This document shows positions 14,848-22,053 of a DNA stretch of 22,487 nt, one piece after another (position 1 is the stretch's first letter; every line of letters begins with the position of its first letter). Made by a program: the position numbers and the translations under genes. Origin of the DNA: a virus; the IMG/VR virus record IMGVR_UViG_3300017989_000466, positions 1 through 22,487 of that record; one strand, given 5' to 3'. The notes under the pieces are model-generated. The model was not told the origin of the DNA. It made no database searches and saw nothing but the letters and a program-made list of their open reading frames with translations.

Positions 14848-15207
14848 ATGGCAAAGGCTTATGTAAAAAATAAAGACCTGTTGGCTGCTATTCTAGAGTC
14901 AAAGGAAAAAGGTGAGCTAACACCAGAGACCATCGAGATGTTTGGTTTAATGGTTCAAGGCATTTCAAAAAAGATGGCTTACCGTGACCCAGACGATAAA
15001 GCTGATTGTATGGCTTTTGCTATGGAAGACCTTTGTAAATATTGGAACAGGTTCAATCCAGAAAAGTCGAATAATCCATTTGCATATTATACACAAATTG
15101 CAAAAAATGGGTTTGCAAAGGGGTGGAAGAAAATACATCCACCAAAGGCACCAAAAACGATTCCATTCTCTTACATAACAGGCGATGACAATACATATAA
15201 TGTATAA
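14848..15207 (+). CDS. 55: Late transcription sigma factor, gp55-like (short)
   Basis: Sigma factor related to T4 gp55, which binds host RNA polymerase core and recognises late promoters. The 119-residue protein shows the gp55 pattern: a YVKNKDLLAAI start, a central GISKKMAYRD and ADCMAFAMEDL region, and FNPEKSNNPFAYYTQIAKNGF, matching the T4 NPHAYITQACFNAF segment in sigma region 2. T4 gp55 is about 185 residues; the C-terminal part holding the sliding-clamp-binding tail is missing here, and the protein ends soon after a Lys/Pro-rich stretch (HPPKAPKT). It may therefore work without clamp activation, or use a separate co-activator. The gene sits just upstream of the head genes, unlike in T4. 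Confidence 0.8.
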   Translation: MAKAYVKNKDLLAAILESKEKGELTPETIEMFGLMVQGISKKMAYRDPDDKADCMAFAMEDLCKYWNRFNPEKSNNPFAYYTQIAKNGFAKGWKKIHPPKAPKTIPFSYITGDDNTYNV

Positions 15208-15209
15208 TC

Positions 15210-15695
15210 ATGCCCGATATAAAGAAAATAAAACCCAATGGGGACTATAAGTCTGGCTTATACGTTCCACAAAACCCGGACAAGTACATTGGTGACGTCC
15301 ATAACATAATCTGCAGATCTTCTTGGGAATTCAGGTTTTGTCGTTATTGCGATACTAACGACAAAATACTTAAATGGAGTTCTGAACCAATCTCTATTCC
15401 TTATTACAATCCTTTGGATAAAAAAGAACACCAATATAACGTGGACTTTTATATGCAAGTTCTTAAAGATGATGACCAAACCCAGGATTGGATAATAGAG
15501 GTCAAACCAGAAAAACATTTTAAGAAGCCTATTCTGGAGGGCAATTCAACACTTAAGAAGCTTAAGTCTTATAACCATAAAATGCAGATCTGGATTACTA
15601 ATCAAGCCAAATTTAAAGCAGCCCAGAGATGGGCAGATGCTAGGGGATATAAATTTGGTGTGGTTGATGAGAACTTTTTATTTAGGAGCAAGTGA
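15210..15695 (+). CDS. 4: Head completion protein, gp4-like
   Basis: Related to T4 gp4 (also called gp50/65), a head-completion protein needed before tail joining. The 161-residue protein matches T4 gp4 in size and in pattern: NPDKYIGDV, CRSSWEFRF (T4 YRSSWELKV), LKWSSEPISIPYY (T4 LEWSSEETVIPYF), YNVDFYM, then IIEVKP and NQAKFKAAQRWADARGYKF (T4 NQAKWKAAEEFAKDRGWKF). The E-x-D-ExK arrangement (E40, D79, E97, K99) is that of a TnsA/Holliday-resolvase-like nuclease fold, so it may trim DNA ends after packaging. It starts two bases after the gp55-like gene, and its stop overlaps the next start. Confidence 0.9.
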   Translation: MPDIKKIKPNGDYKSGLYVPQNPDKYIGDVHNIICRSSWEFRFCRYCDTNDKILKWSSEPISIPYYNPLDKKEHQYNVDFYMQVLKDDDQTQDWIIEVKPEKHFKKPILEGNSTLKKLKSYNHKMQIWITNQAKFKAAQRWADARGYKFGVVDENFLFRSK

Positions 15696-16297
15696 AGCCT
15701 TTCGAAGAACAAATTAAGGAACTAAGAAGGGGATCTCAGTCGATTTCTAATATCTCTAAGGAATCTAATGATTTATTTAAGAGAAAATACGGTCCAGATG
15801 GATCTGGTGGAAGATTAGAATTCAATGGTGATTTCATACCGGGTAAATTCTATACCTGTGAATATAAAACGAAAACGAAGGTCTCTGAGAAAACCCCTTT
15901 TATCGATAGGGAGCCAGTTTTTATTTTTCTCAAAAAGGAAAAATTTCAAAGTGGATCTATAGCGGTTTCTGTCGATCTTGGTGTAATCCCTCCCGATTAT
16001 AGGGGAAATATCATGATGAAATTGTGGGATCAGTATTACAACATATTTAAGGATAATGAGTCTTTACCTTATACTTCTCAAATTCCCATACAAGGAATTA
16101 GCAGATCTTTTGACCTTTTGTTGAATGGTACTGGATGGAAAACTTCCCTCACCGGATTCAAATTGGATTTTATGGATAACATTAAGGTTATAGATTATTC
16201 TGACCTTGTGAGAATTCCATATCTTTCGGATTTTATGATAGAGGGACAATCAATAAATTGGATATATAATGATTATAGATCGAAATTAAACCTTTAA
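15692..16297 (+). CDS. Hypothetical protein between gp4 and portal
   Basis: Unrecognised 201-residue protein. GTG 15692 overlaps the TGA of the gp4-like gene (GTGA), so it is probably translationally coupled. The N-terminal 35 residues are charged and helical. The middle is beta-rich (GKFYTCEYKTKTKV, PVFIFLKKEKFQSG, IAVSVDLGVIPPDYRG), followed by a helix (MMKLWDQYYNIFKD) and a C-terminal mixed region. In T4 the gene after gp4 is the baseplate wedge gp53, but no convincing gp53 similarity is visible. The position between head-completion and portal genes suggests a head or connector component; this is inference only. Confidence 0.6.
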   Translation: MKPFEEQIKELRRGSQSISNISKESNDLFKRKYGPDGSGGRLEFNGDFIPGKFYTCEYKTKTKVSEKTPFIDREPVFIFLKKEKFQSGSIAVSVDLGVIPPDYRGNIMMKLWDQYYNIFKDNESLPYTSQIPIQGISRSFDLLLNGTGWKTSLTGFKLDFMDNIKVIDYSDLVRIPYLSDFMIEGQSINWIYNDYRSKLNL

Positions 16298-16330
16298 GGT
16301 TAAGTACAAAACATAGATCTTATTTTATAA

Positions 16331-17971
16331 ATGGCCGGATTTAACGAAACACCAGAGGGCAACCCAATATTCCAAAGGATTAGAGAATCTGTAAAATCTC
16401 TAAGTAATTTTGGTATGAGATATGGTGACATGGTCATTAAAAACTCACAAGCAATTGGATCGATAGAGGCTGAATTTATGAAAAAGCAATCTATCGATGA
16501 CGAGAGTTTGCTTTATTCATTAGGTAGACAAGATACTACTACAAGGCAGTTTATTAGCTACTATGATAAAGATTATGCGGGGAAGAGAGACTATCTTAGA
16601 AAGTTTGCTCTTAATCCTGAGATAGAGTATATCCTTGATACCGTTTGTGACGAGGCTATTACTTTTGATTCCTATAATTTCTTTGCGTATCCTGCATTCT
16701 TGAACCTTACCGGAGTTAAAGATAAGGTAAAGGAAAGACTTGATGAGAACTACAAGAAGCTTTACGATATGTTTGGCTTTGGGGATGACATTAGTGCCTG
16801 GCAGTATTTTAGGCAGCTGATGGTTGATGGATTTCTTTCTTTTGAAATTGTTTATGATGATAAAGGAAAGAATATAATCGGGTTCAAAGAGCTCGATGCA
16901 ACTACACTAATGCCATCCGTAGAAAAACAACCTGATGGCACTTATTTGAACGTGTGGTATCAATACCCCAAGGATATTAATAAGAGGAGGATGCTATACG
17001 ATTCCCAGGTGATCTACATATCATTTGCTAAGGGAAACACAGTTTCTAGAGTAAGTTACGTCGAGAGACTGATAAGACCTTATAACGTTCTTAGAATTAT
17101 TGAATACACTAGGGTTATTTGGTCTGTTATGAATGCTTCCTTCCGGATGAAAATGACAGTACCGATCGGATCTAGATCTCCTCAAAAATCTATGCAAACC
17201 TTGGGAGAGTTAATGAGTATCTATAAAGAAGATATTAGGTTCAATGACGAAAGTGGGGAACTAACTATCGACGGGAGACCAAAAATCCAGTTCTATAAGA
17301 ATTATCTTATGCCATCTGGTGTAAATGGAACACCGACGATAGAACCCCTAAACAATGCAGGACCTAACCTTAACGATCCACAGCCGCTAGCATATTTTTA
17401 TGATAAGCTTGTTCAAGAATCTAAGGTTCCTTTTTCAAGATTTCAAGGACCCGATGGAGGATCTATTGGAAACTATTCAAATGGAGCAGAAGGACTTGAT
17501 AAGGAAGAAATAAGATTTGGTAAGTTTATTAGTAGGCTTAGATCCATATTCCAGGACTTGCTGGTTAAGCCCCTTTGGATTCAGATGTGTAAGGATTTCC
17601 CCGAATTAGAGAAGGATTACTTATTTAAAAGCCAACTTGGTCTAGAATACGTTTCTGATAATCCCTTTAGGATTAACCAGGAGATAGAGACTATGCTTAA
17701 AAAGAAAGAGCAGATTGATGGTATGTATACTCTGACCGATGATAGCGGTGAGCCATTCTTTTCTTTGGCTTATCTAATAGAATCTCATCTTGGAATGACT
17801 GAAGATGATATCAAGGCGAACAAGGAAGCCATTGAGAAGAGAAAAGAGGAAGAAAAAAAGAAATCCGAGGAAGAGGCTAAATCTACAGGAGAGGAAGGAG
17901 AAGGTGCTCCTCCAGAAGAAACCCCGGAGGAATCACCGGCAGAGGGTCCGGAAGAAACCCCACAAGAATAA
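16331..17971 (+). CDS. 20: Portal vertex protein, gp20-like, copy A
   Basis: Portal protein; a dodecameric ring at one head vertex through which DNA is packaged and to which the neck binds. 546 residues, close to T4 gp20 (524). Characteristic features are FALNPEIEYILDTVCDEAI (wing), QYFRQLMVDGFLSFEIVYD, KGNTVSRVSYVERLIRPYN (234-252), the VIWSVMNASFRMKM helix near 263-276, and IQFYKNYLMP leading into the region around 370 with GGSIGNYSNGAEG, as in gp20. The last ~50 residues are a Lys/Glu then Pro/Glu-rich tail (EETPEESPAEGPEETPQ), probably disordered. The second portal gene follows after nine bases. ATG 16331 has a T/A-rich leader without a Shine-Dalgarno sequence. Confidence 0.9.
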   Translation: MAGFNETPEGNPIFQRIRESVKSLSNFGMRYGDMVIKNSQAIGSIEAEFMKKQSIDDESLLYSLGRQDTTTRQFISYYDKDYAGKRDYLRKFALNPEIEYILDTVCDEAITFDSYNFFAYPAFLNLTGVKDKVKERLDENYKKLYDMFGFGDDISAWQYFRQLMVDGFLSFEIVYDDKGKNIIGFKELDATTLMPSVEKQPDGTYLNVWYQYPKDINKRRMLYDSQVIYISFAKGNTVSRVSYVERLIRPYNVLRIIEYTRVIWSVMNASFRMKMTVPIGSRSPQKSMQTLGELMSIYKEDIRFNDESGELTIDGRPKIQFYKNYLMPSGVNGTPTIEPLNNAGPNLNDPQPLAYFYDKLVQESKVPFSRFQGPDGGSIGNYSNGAEGLDKEEIRFGKFISRLRSIFQDLLVKPLWIQMCKDFPELEKDYLFKSQLGLEYVSDNPFRINQEIETMLKKKEQIDGMYTLTDDSGEPFFSLAYLIESHLGMTEDDIKANKEAIEKRKEEEKKKSEEEAKSTGEEGEGAPPEETPEESPAEGPEETPQE

Positions 17972-17980
17972 TAATATAGG

Positions 17981-19585
17981 ATGGCAGGTTTTTTAGATTA
18001 TGTAGCAGAAAGATCCTTCTTGGGCAACCTTTATAAGAATTTGTCTAAGGTTGGAAGGTTTGGTATGGAGTATGAGGATATGGTAATTCGTAATTCTCAA
18101 GCTGTTGGTGCTACCGAATCTAATTTTTTCAACGAGCAAGGAACAGGATTTACCGAGAATAATGCCTTTTATTGGACCCTTGGATATCAAGATACTAAGG
18201 TCAGGAAATATATTGCTTATTTTGATAAGGATTACCTTGGTAAAAGAGACTTCCTTAGAAAATTTTCTCTAAATGGCGAGATCGATTTTATTTTAGATAC
18301 ACTTACTGACGATGCTATTAATTATGATGACAAAAATTTCTTTAGTTATCCTTCTTTAGCAAATATTGACCTAAAGCCAAATGTTCTTGATAAGGTAAAT
18401 GAGACTTATCAGAATCTTTACATGTTGTTTGGTTTCCAGCAAAGTATCTTAGCCTGGCAATATTTTAAGCAATTCTTGATAGATGGTTTTTTGGCTTTTG
18501 AAATTGTCTATTCCACAGACGGTAAGAAAATAGTGGGTTTCAAAGAATTGGACCCAACCTCACTTCAGCCTGCTACCGAACAGCAACCAAATGGTGAATT
18601 CCAGCAGATATGGATACAATATCCAGAGGATAACAAGATGACCAGGAAGCTCAAGAGTGAGCAGATCATTTATCTTTCGTATGCGAAAGGAAACACAATT
18701 TCTAGGGTAAGTTATGTAGAGAGGCTTATAAGGTCCTATAACATTCTAAGAATCATGGAAAACACCAGGGTTATTTGGAATGTGATGAATGCCTCTTATA
18801 GACTTAAGTTTGTAATCCCGGTTGGTTCACAATCCCAACAAAAAGCAATGCAGACACTGGGTCAATTGATGTCTATTTATAAGGAAGAGATTGAACTCAA
18901 CGATTTCTCTGGTGAGCTAACAGTAAACGGTAGACCTAAGGTACAATTCTACAAGAATTATCTTTTTCCCGAGAAAGATGGACAATCTCCACAGATCGAA
19001 ACGTTGGATCCAAATGGACCAGACTTCAATGTCATGGATAATGTCATCTATTTCTATAACAAACTTAAGCAGGATTCAAAAATACCTTATGCAAGGTTTG
19101 CTTTCAGGAACGGTACCCCTGCTAATTACCAGATAAGTATAGACCAGCTAGAAAGGGATGAAATTAGGTTTGAAAAATTCCTTACTAGGTTGAGATCAAT
19201 ATTTCAAGAAATATTGGTCAAGCCACTTTATATACAGATGTGCTTGGACTTTCCTGAATTAGCTAAAGATAGATCGTTCAAGAGTAATCTGGGTCTTACC
19301 TATGTTAGAGAAAACCTTTTCGAGGAATTCATCCAGTTACAAAACTACACTAAACGTACACAGTTTATAAACGATCTGGGCGAGATGAAGCAAAAGATTG
19401 GTGAAGAAGAGGTGTCTTATTTTGACAAGGAATTCTTGATTAAAAGATACCTTGGCTTGACTATGGATGAGTATAAAAAGAACGAGAAATACAAGGAAGC
19501 TGAAGCTAAGCTTGCTGAAGAAAAAGCTAAGGAAGCTGGATCCGAAGGAGGAGAAGAAGGCGGAGGCGAGTCATTCACCCTATAA
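17981..19585 (+). CDS. Portal vertex protein, gp20-like, copy B (paralogue)
   Basis: Second full-length portal-type protein, 534 residues, clearly homologous to copy A along the whole length. Shared stretches include YxDMVIxNSQAxG (31-43), DKDYxGKRDxLRKF, ILDTxxDxAI, KGNTxSRVSYVERLIR, MQTLGxLMSIYKE, SGELTxxGRPKxQFYKNYL and RFxKFxxRLRSIFQ. Divergence is spread over the protein and includes the region near 380 (ANYQISIDQLERDEIRF in place of the Gly-rich loop of copy A) and a different acidic tail (GSEGGEEGGGESFTL). No internal stop or frameshift is present, so both copies appear functional. It could form a mixed portal, replace copy A at some stage, or serve as a neck or adaptor ring. Confidence 0.88.
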   Translation: MAGFLDYVAERSFLGNLYKNLSKVGRFGMEYEDMVIRNSQAVGATESNFFNEQGTGFTENNAFYWTLGYQDTKVRKYIAYFDKDYLGKRDFLRKFSLNGEIDFILDTLTDDAINYDDKNFFSYPSLANIDLKPNVLDKVNETYQNLYMLFGFQQSILAWQYFKQFLIDGFLAFEIVYSTDGKKIVGFKELDPTSLQPATEQQPNGEFQQIWIQYPEDNKMTRKLKSEQIIYLSYAKGNTISRVSYVERLIRSYNILRIMENTRVIWNVMNASYRLKFVIPVGSQSQQKAMQTLGQLMSIYKEEIELNDFSGELTVNGRPKVQFYKNYLFPEKDGQSPQIETLDPNGPDFNVMDNVIYFYNKLKQDSKIPYARFAFRNGTPANYQISIDQLERDEIRFEKFLTRLRSIFQEILVKPLYIQMCLDFPELAKDRSFKSNLGLTYVRENLFEEFIQLQNYTKRTQFINDLGEMKQKIGEEEVSYFDKEFLIKRYLGLTMDEYKKNEKYKEAEAKLAEEKAKEAGSEGGEEGGGESFTL

Positions 19586-19596
19586 ATTTCATCTAA

Positions 19597-20604
19597 ATGG
19601 ATCTAAAGGATCTTCTATCTTCAAAGAAAATTCTGGTAGTTGGAGACGTTATATTGGACCATTATATCTATGGTAAGGTATATCGAGTTTCACCTGAAGC
19701 CCCAGTACCTGTGGTTTTAAAATCACATTCAACATATTGCTTGGGAGGTTCGGCAAACGTTGCTCAAAACATTTCTTCTTTTGGCTCTGAATGTTGGCTG
19801 CTTGGTGTCTATGGAGACGACTGGGGATCCTTAGAAATTGATACATTGCTTAATCAAAGGAACATAAATTCTTTAATGGTAAAGGATTGGTCTAGGTCAA
19901 CTATAGAAAAAACTAGGGTAATTGGTAATAATCACCAGATTGTAAGGATAGATTTGGAAAGAACCGATCCGCTAATACCAGATATTGAGAAGGAGGTTTT
20001 GAAATCGTTTGATTCTATCATATCCCAAATGGATGGTGTTATTATACAAGACTACGGAAAGGGAATGCTAAGTACAGAACTTATTGATAAGATAACCAAA
20101 AAGTGTCTAGACCTTGGAATACCTACACTTACTGATCCGAAGGATAAGAATTTCTCTAAATATGCTGGGTCTACCTGGATAAAACCAAATCTTAGCGAGT
20201 TTAAGTCAGCATTAAATATTCCACAGCCAGAATCGCTTGATTTAAAAAGAACCATAAAATTAATGGATAGCCTAAGGGATGATTTTGGTTTTGACGGTGT
20301 CTTGCTTACTCTTTCGGAGGATGGGATGCTGCTAAAGACCGCTTCCGATTTTGAGCAAGTTGATGGGGTTCAAATAGAGGTGACTGATGTTTCTGGAGCT
20401 GGAGACACGGTTAGTGCTGTTTTCATGCTTCTCTTAACAAACAACGTTTCTGACCTTGACTGTTTAAGGATATCAAATCTTGCTGGTTCTTTGGTCTGTC
20501 AGGTATCTGGTGCAGTCCCGGTAGATGCTAATCTCCTGTATATGAATTTACTTAAAAATTCTTGGGTTATTACAAACAAATCAGGAGAGCCCATTCTAGT
20601 GTAG
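19597..20604 (+). CDS. hldE: HldE/RfaE-type heptose-7-phosphate kinase domain (PfkB family)
   Basis: Ribokinase/PfkB-family sugar kinase most like the N-terminal domain of HldE (RfaE), which phosphorylates D-glycero-D-manno-heptose 7-phosphate at C1 on the way to ADP-heptose for LPS. Visible features: GDVILDHYIYGKVYRVSPEA (16-35; E. coli has GDVMLDRYWYG and RISPEAPVPVV), GGSANVAQNISSFG (50-63), DYGKGML (152-158), LTDPKDKNFSKYAGSTW (178-194), IKPNLSEF (195-202) and the ATP-site signature DVSGAGDTV (264-272, catalytic Asp 270). The protein is 335 residues, so the C-terminal nucleotidyltransferase half of bacterial HldE is absent. It starts 11 bases after portal B. Its presence in a phage late region is unexpected; another PfkB substrate cannot be excluded. 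Confidence 0.82.
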   Translation: MDLKDLLSSKKILVVGDVILDHYIYGKVYRVSPEAPVPVVLKSHSTYCLGGSANVAQNISSFGSECWLLGVYGDDWGSLEIDTLLNQRNINSLMVKDWSRSTIEKTRVIGNNHQIVRIDLERTDPLIPDIEKEVLKSFDSIISQMDGVIIQDYGKGMLSTELIDKITKKCLDLGIPTLTDPKDKNFSKYAGSTWIKPNLSEFKSALNIPQPESLDLKRTIKLMDSLRDDFGFDGVLLTLSEDGMLLKTASDFEQVDGVQIEVTDVSGAGDTVSAVFMLLLTNNVSDLDCLRISNLAGSLVCQVSGAVPVDANLLYMNLLKNSWVITNKSGEPILV

Positions 20605-20632
20605 ATCATTTTTTTAGTACGCCTTGGTTTCT

Positions 20633-20640
20633 TAGATTTG
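20633..20640 (+). promoter_or_regulatory. Candidate Bacteroidota-type -7 element (TAGATTTG)
   Basis: TAGATTTG in the 53-base gap before the ligase gene, identical to the element at 9461. No good -33 TTG at the expected distance. An ATAATATAAT stretch follows at 20645-20654, so either element could serve the ligase gene. Confidence 0.25.
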
Positions 20641-20657
20641 TACCATAATATAATTTT

Positions 20658-22004
20658 ATGAAGAAGGAACTAGAGATATTTATGGAAATAGAGAGCCTTT
20701 CTGGTAATGGTTCTCAAAAGATAAAGCAAACCCTTATCTCCGAAAATCTGTCGGATGAGATGAAATATCTTTTGGATGTTTGTTTTAATCCTTTTATTAC
20801 AACAAAGCTCCATAAGCTAAACCTTAATACTCATACCCCTGGGAGGAAATACCAAAGGGACCCAGAGGAATTTTGGAACACCTTTAAAACTTTAGTTGAG
20901 GAACTCAAAGTTGCTCCTGCTGCAAACGATTCGCTTAGACAAAGAGCTGAGGATCTTCTTGAACACACCTTTGATCCCGATGGGGATGTTGATCTGGGGA
21001 TAAGAAAGATGCTCATGAAGGTCCTGACCAAAAGAATGAACATTGGGCTAGGTGCAAAGTTGATCAATAAAGCGGTTGGGTCTGAAATTATCCCGGATCC
21101 ATCTCTAATGCTTGCAACAGACAAGCAAGAAGAAATTGAAAAGTGGGATAAAATCTATTGTGAGGAGAAGTACGACGGTGTTCGTGTCATTGCGATGATG
21201 AATCCTGACAGGTCATTCTCTTTTTATACCCGTGCATTCAATGAGCTGGACTCTTCGAAGTTAAGTAAGATTGCAAAGGATCTTTCCTTAATATCTGATA
21301 AGGCTGGTCATGCTAATGTATTTTATGATGGTGAGCTAACAGATTTTGATAGGAAGTCAGTTTCTGGAAAGGTTACACAGATTTTAAAAGGAACAGCCCC
21401 CGATAATATAGATGATAATTTCCTTTTCAACGTGTTTGACTTGGAGGACAATACAACGCTTGAAAGAGGTAAGGGCTCTGTACTGTATACTGAGAGAAGA
21501 AGGACTCTTGCAGAGACGCTGGACTTTCTACCTGAGAATTCCAACATTAGGCTGGGTCAAATGTGGGAGGTTGATTCAATGGAGGACACTTTGGTCATCT
21601 ATAAGGATATCGTTTCTAAAGGCGGTGAAGGGGTTATTTGCAAGAATGACCATCTATATGAGTGTAAAAGAAGCAAAAGTTGGATTAAGCTTAAGGAGGT
21701 AAATGATTGCGACCTAGAGGTAGTTGGGTGGTATCCAGGAGAGGGTAAGAGAGAGGGCTTTATAGGTGGACTTATCTGTACAGACCAATCAAAAACCCTT
21801 AATGTGAAAATTGGTGCAGGTTTTACAGACCTTGATCTCGAGACATTGAGTCAAAATCCGGATGATCTGATTGGTAAAATTGCTGCTGTACAATACAATG
21901 TCCCGATTACAGATAAGCACCAAAACCGGAGCTTATTTCTTCCAAGATTTATCGAAATTAGAACTGATAAGATGTTTCCTGACGATCTCTCTAACTTGTT
22001 CTAA
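20658..22004 (+). CDS. 30: ATP-dependent DNA ligase, gp30-like
   Basis: Seals nicks during replication and recombination through a lysine-AMP intermediate. 448 residues (T4 gp30 has 487). Nucleotidyltransferase motifs are complete: I at 170-175 (EKYDGV, adenylated Lys 171), III at 222-227 (FYDGEL), IIIa at 255-261 (FLFNVFD), IV at 322-328 (GGEGVIC) and V at 341-347 (SWIKLKE, Lys 344 and 346), followed by the OB-fold start DLEVVGWYPGEG. The N-terminal 150 residues are the helical DNA-binding domain, with IRKMLMKVLTKRMNIGLGAK resembling the T4 enzyme (MMRDLECGAS region). ATG 20658 is preceded by a TA-rich leader and no Shine-Dalgarno sequence. A hairpin with a T run lies 15 bases after the stop. 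Confidence 0.93.
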   Translation: MKKELEIFMEIESLSGNGSQKIKQTLISENLSDEMKYLLDVCFNPFITTKLHKLNLNTHTPGRKYQRDPEEFWNTFKTLVEELKVAPAANDSLRQRAEDLLEHTFDPDGDVDLGIRKMLMKVLTKRMNIGLGAKLINKAVGSEIIPDPSLMLATDKQEEIEKWDKIYCEEKYDGVRVIAMMNPDRSFSFYTRAFNELDSSKLSKIAKDLSLISDKAGHANVFYDGELTDFDRKSVSGKVTQILKGTAPDNIDDNFLFNVFDLEDNTTLERGKGSVLYTERRRTLAETLDFLPENSNIRLGQMWEVDSMEDTLVIYKDIVSKGGEGVICKNDHLYECKRSKSWIKLKEVNDCDLEVVGWYPGEGKREGFIGGLICTDQSKTLNVKIGAGFTDLDLETLSQNPDDLIGKIAAVQYNVPITDKHQNRSLFLPRFIEIRTDKMFPDDLSNLF

Positions 22005-22018
22005 ATGGGAAACTTAAG

Positions 22019-22053
22019 GCTCTTTTTTCTATACAAGAATAAAGAGCTTTTTT
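22019..22053 (+). terminator. Intrinsic terminator-like hairpin abutting the next start codon
   Basis: GCTCTTT (22019-22025) pairs perfectly with AAAGAGC (22041-22047) across a 15-base loop, followed by six T (22048-22053) and at once by the ATG at 22054. It looks like an intrinsic terminator for the ligase unit, or a leader hairpin controlling the clamp-loader gene. Confidence 0.65.

Noticed and set aside
17805-17996. Basic + strand frame over the end of portal A
   Set aside because: Arises from the Glu/Lys-rich tail read in another frame (Arg/Lys/Pro-rich); no start signal and fully overlapped by portal A.
20831-21547. Minus-strand frames opposite DNA ligase
   Set aside because: Ligase motifs are complete on the + strand; the antisense products show no recognisable domain.
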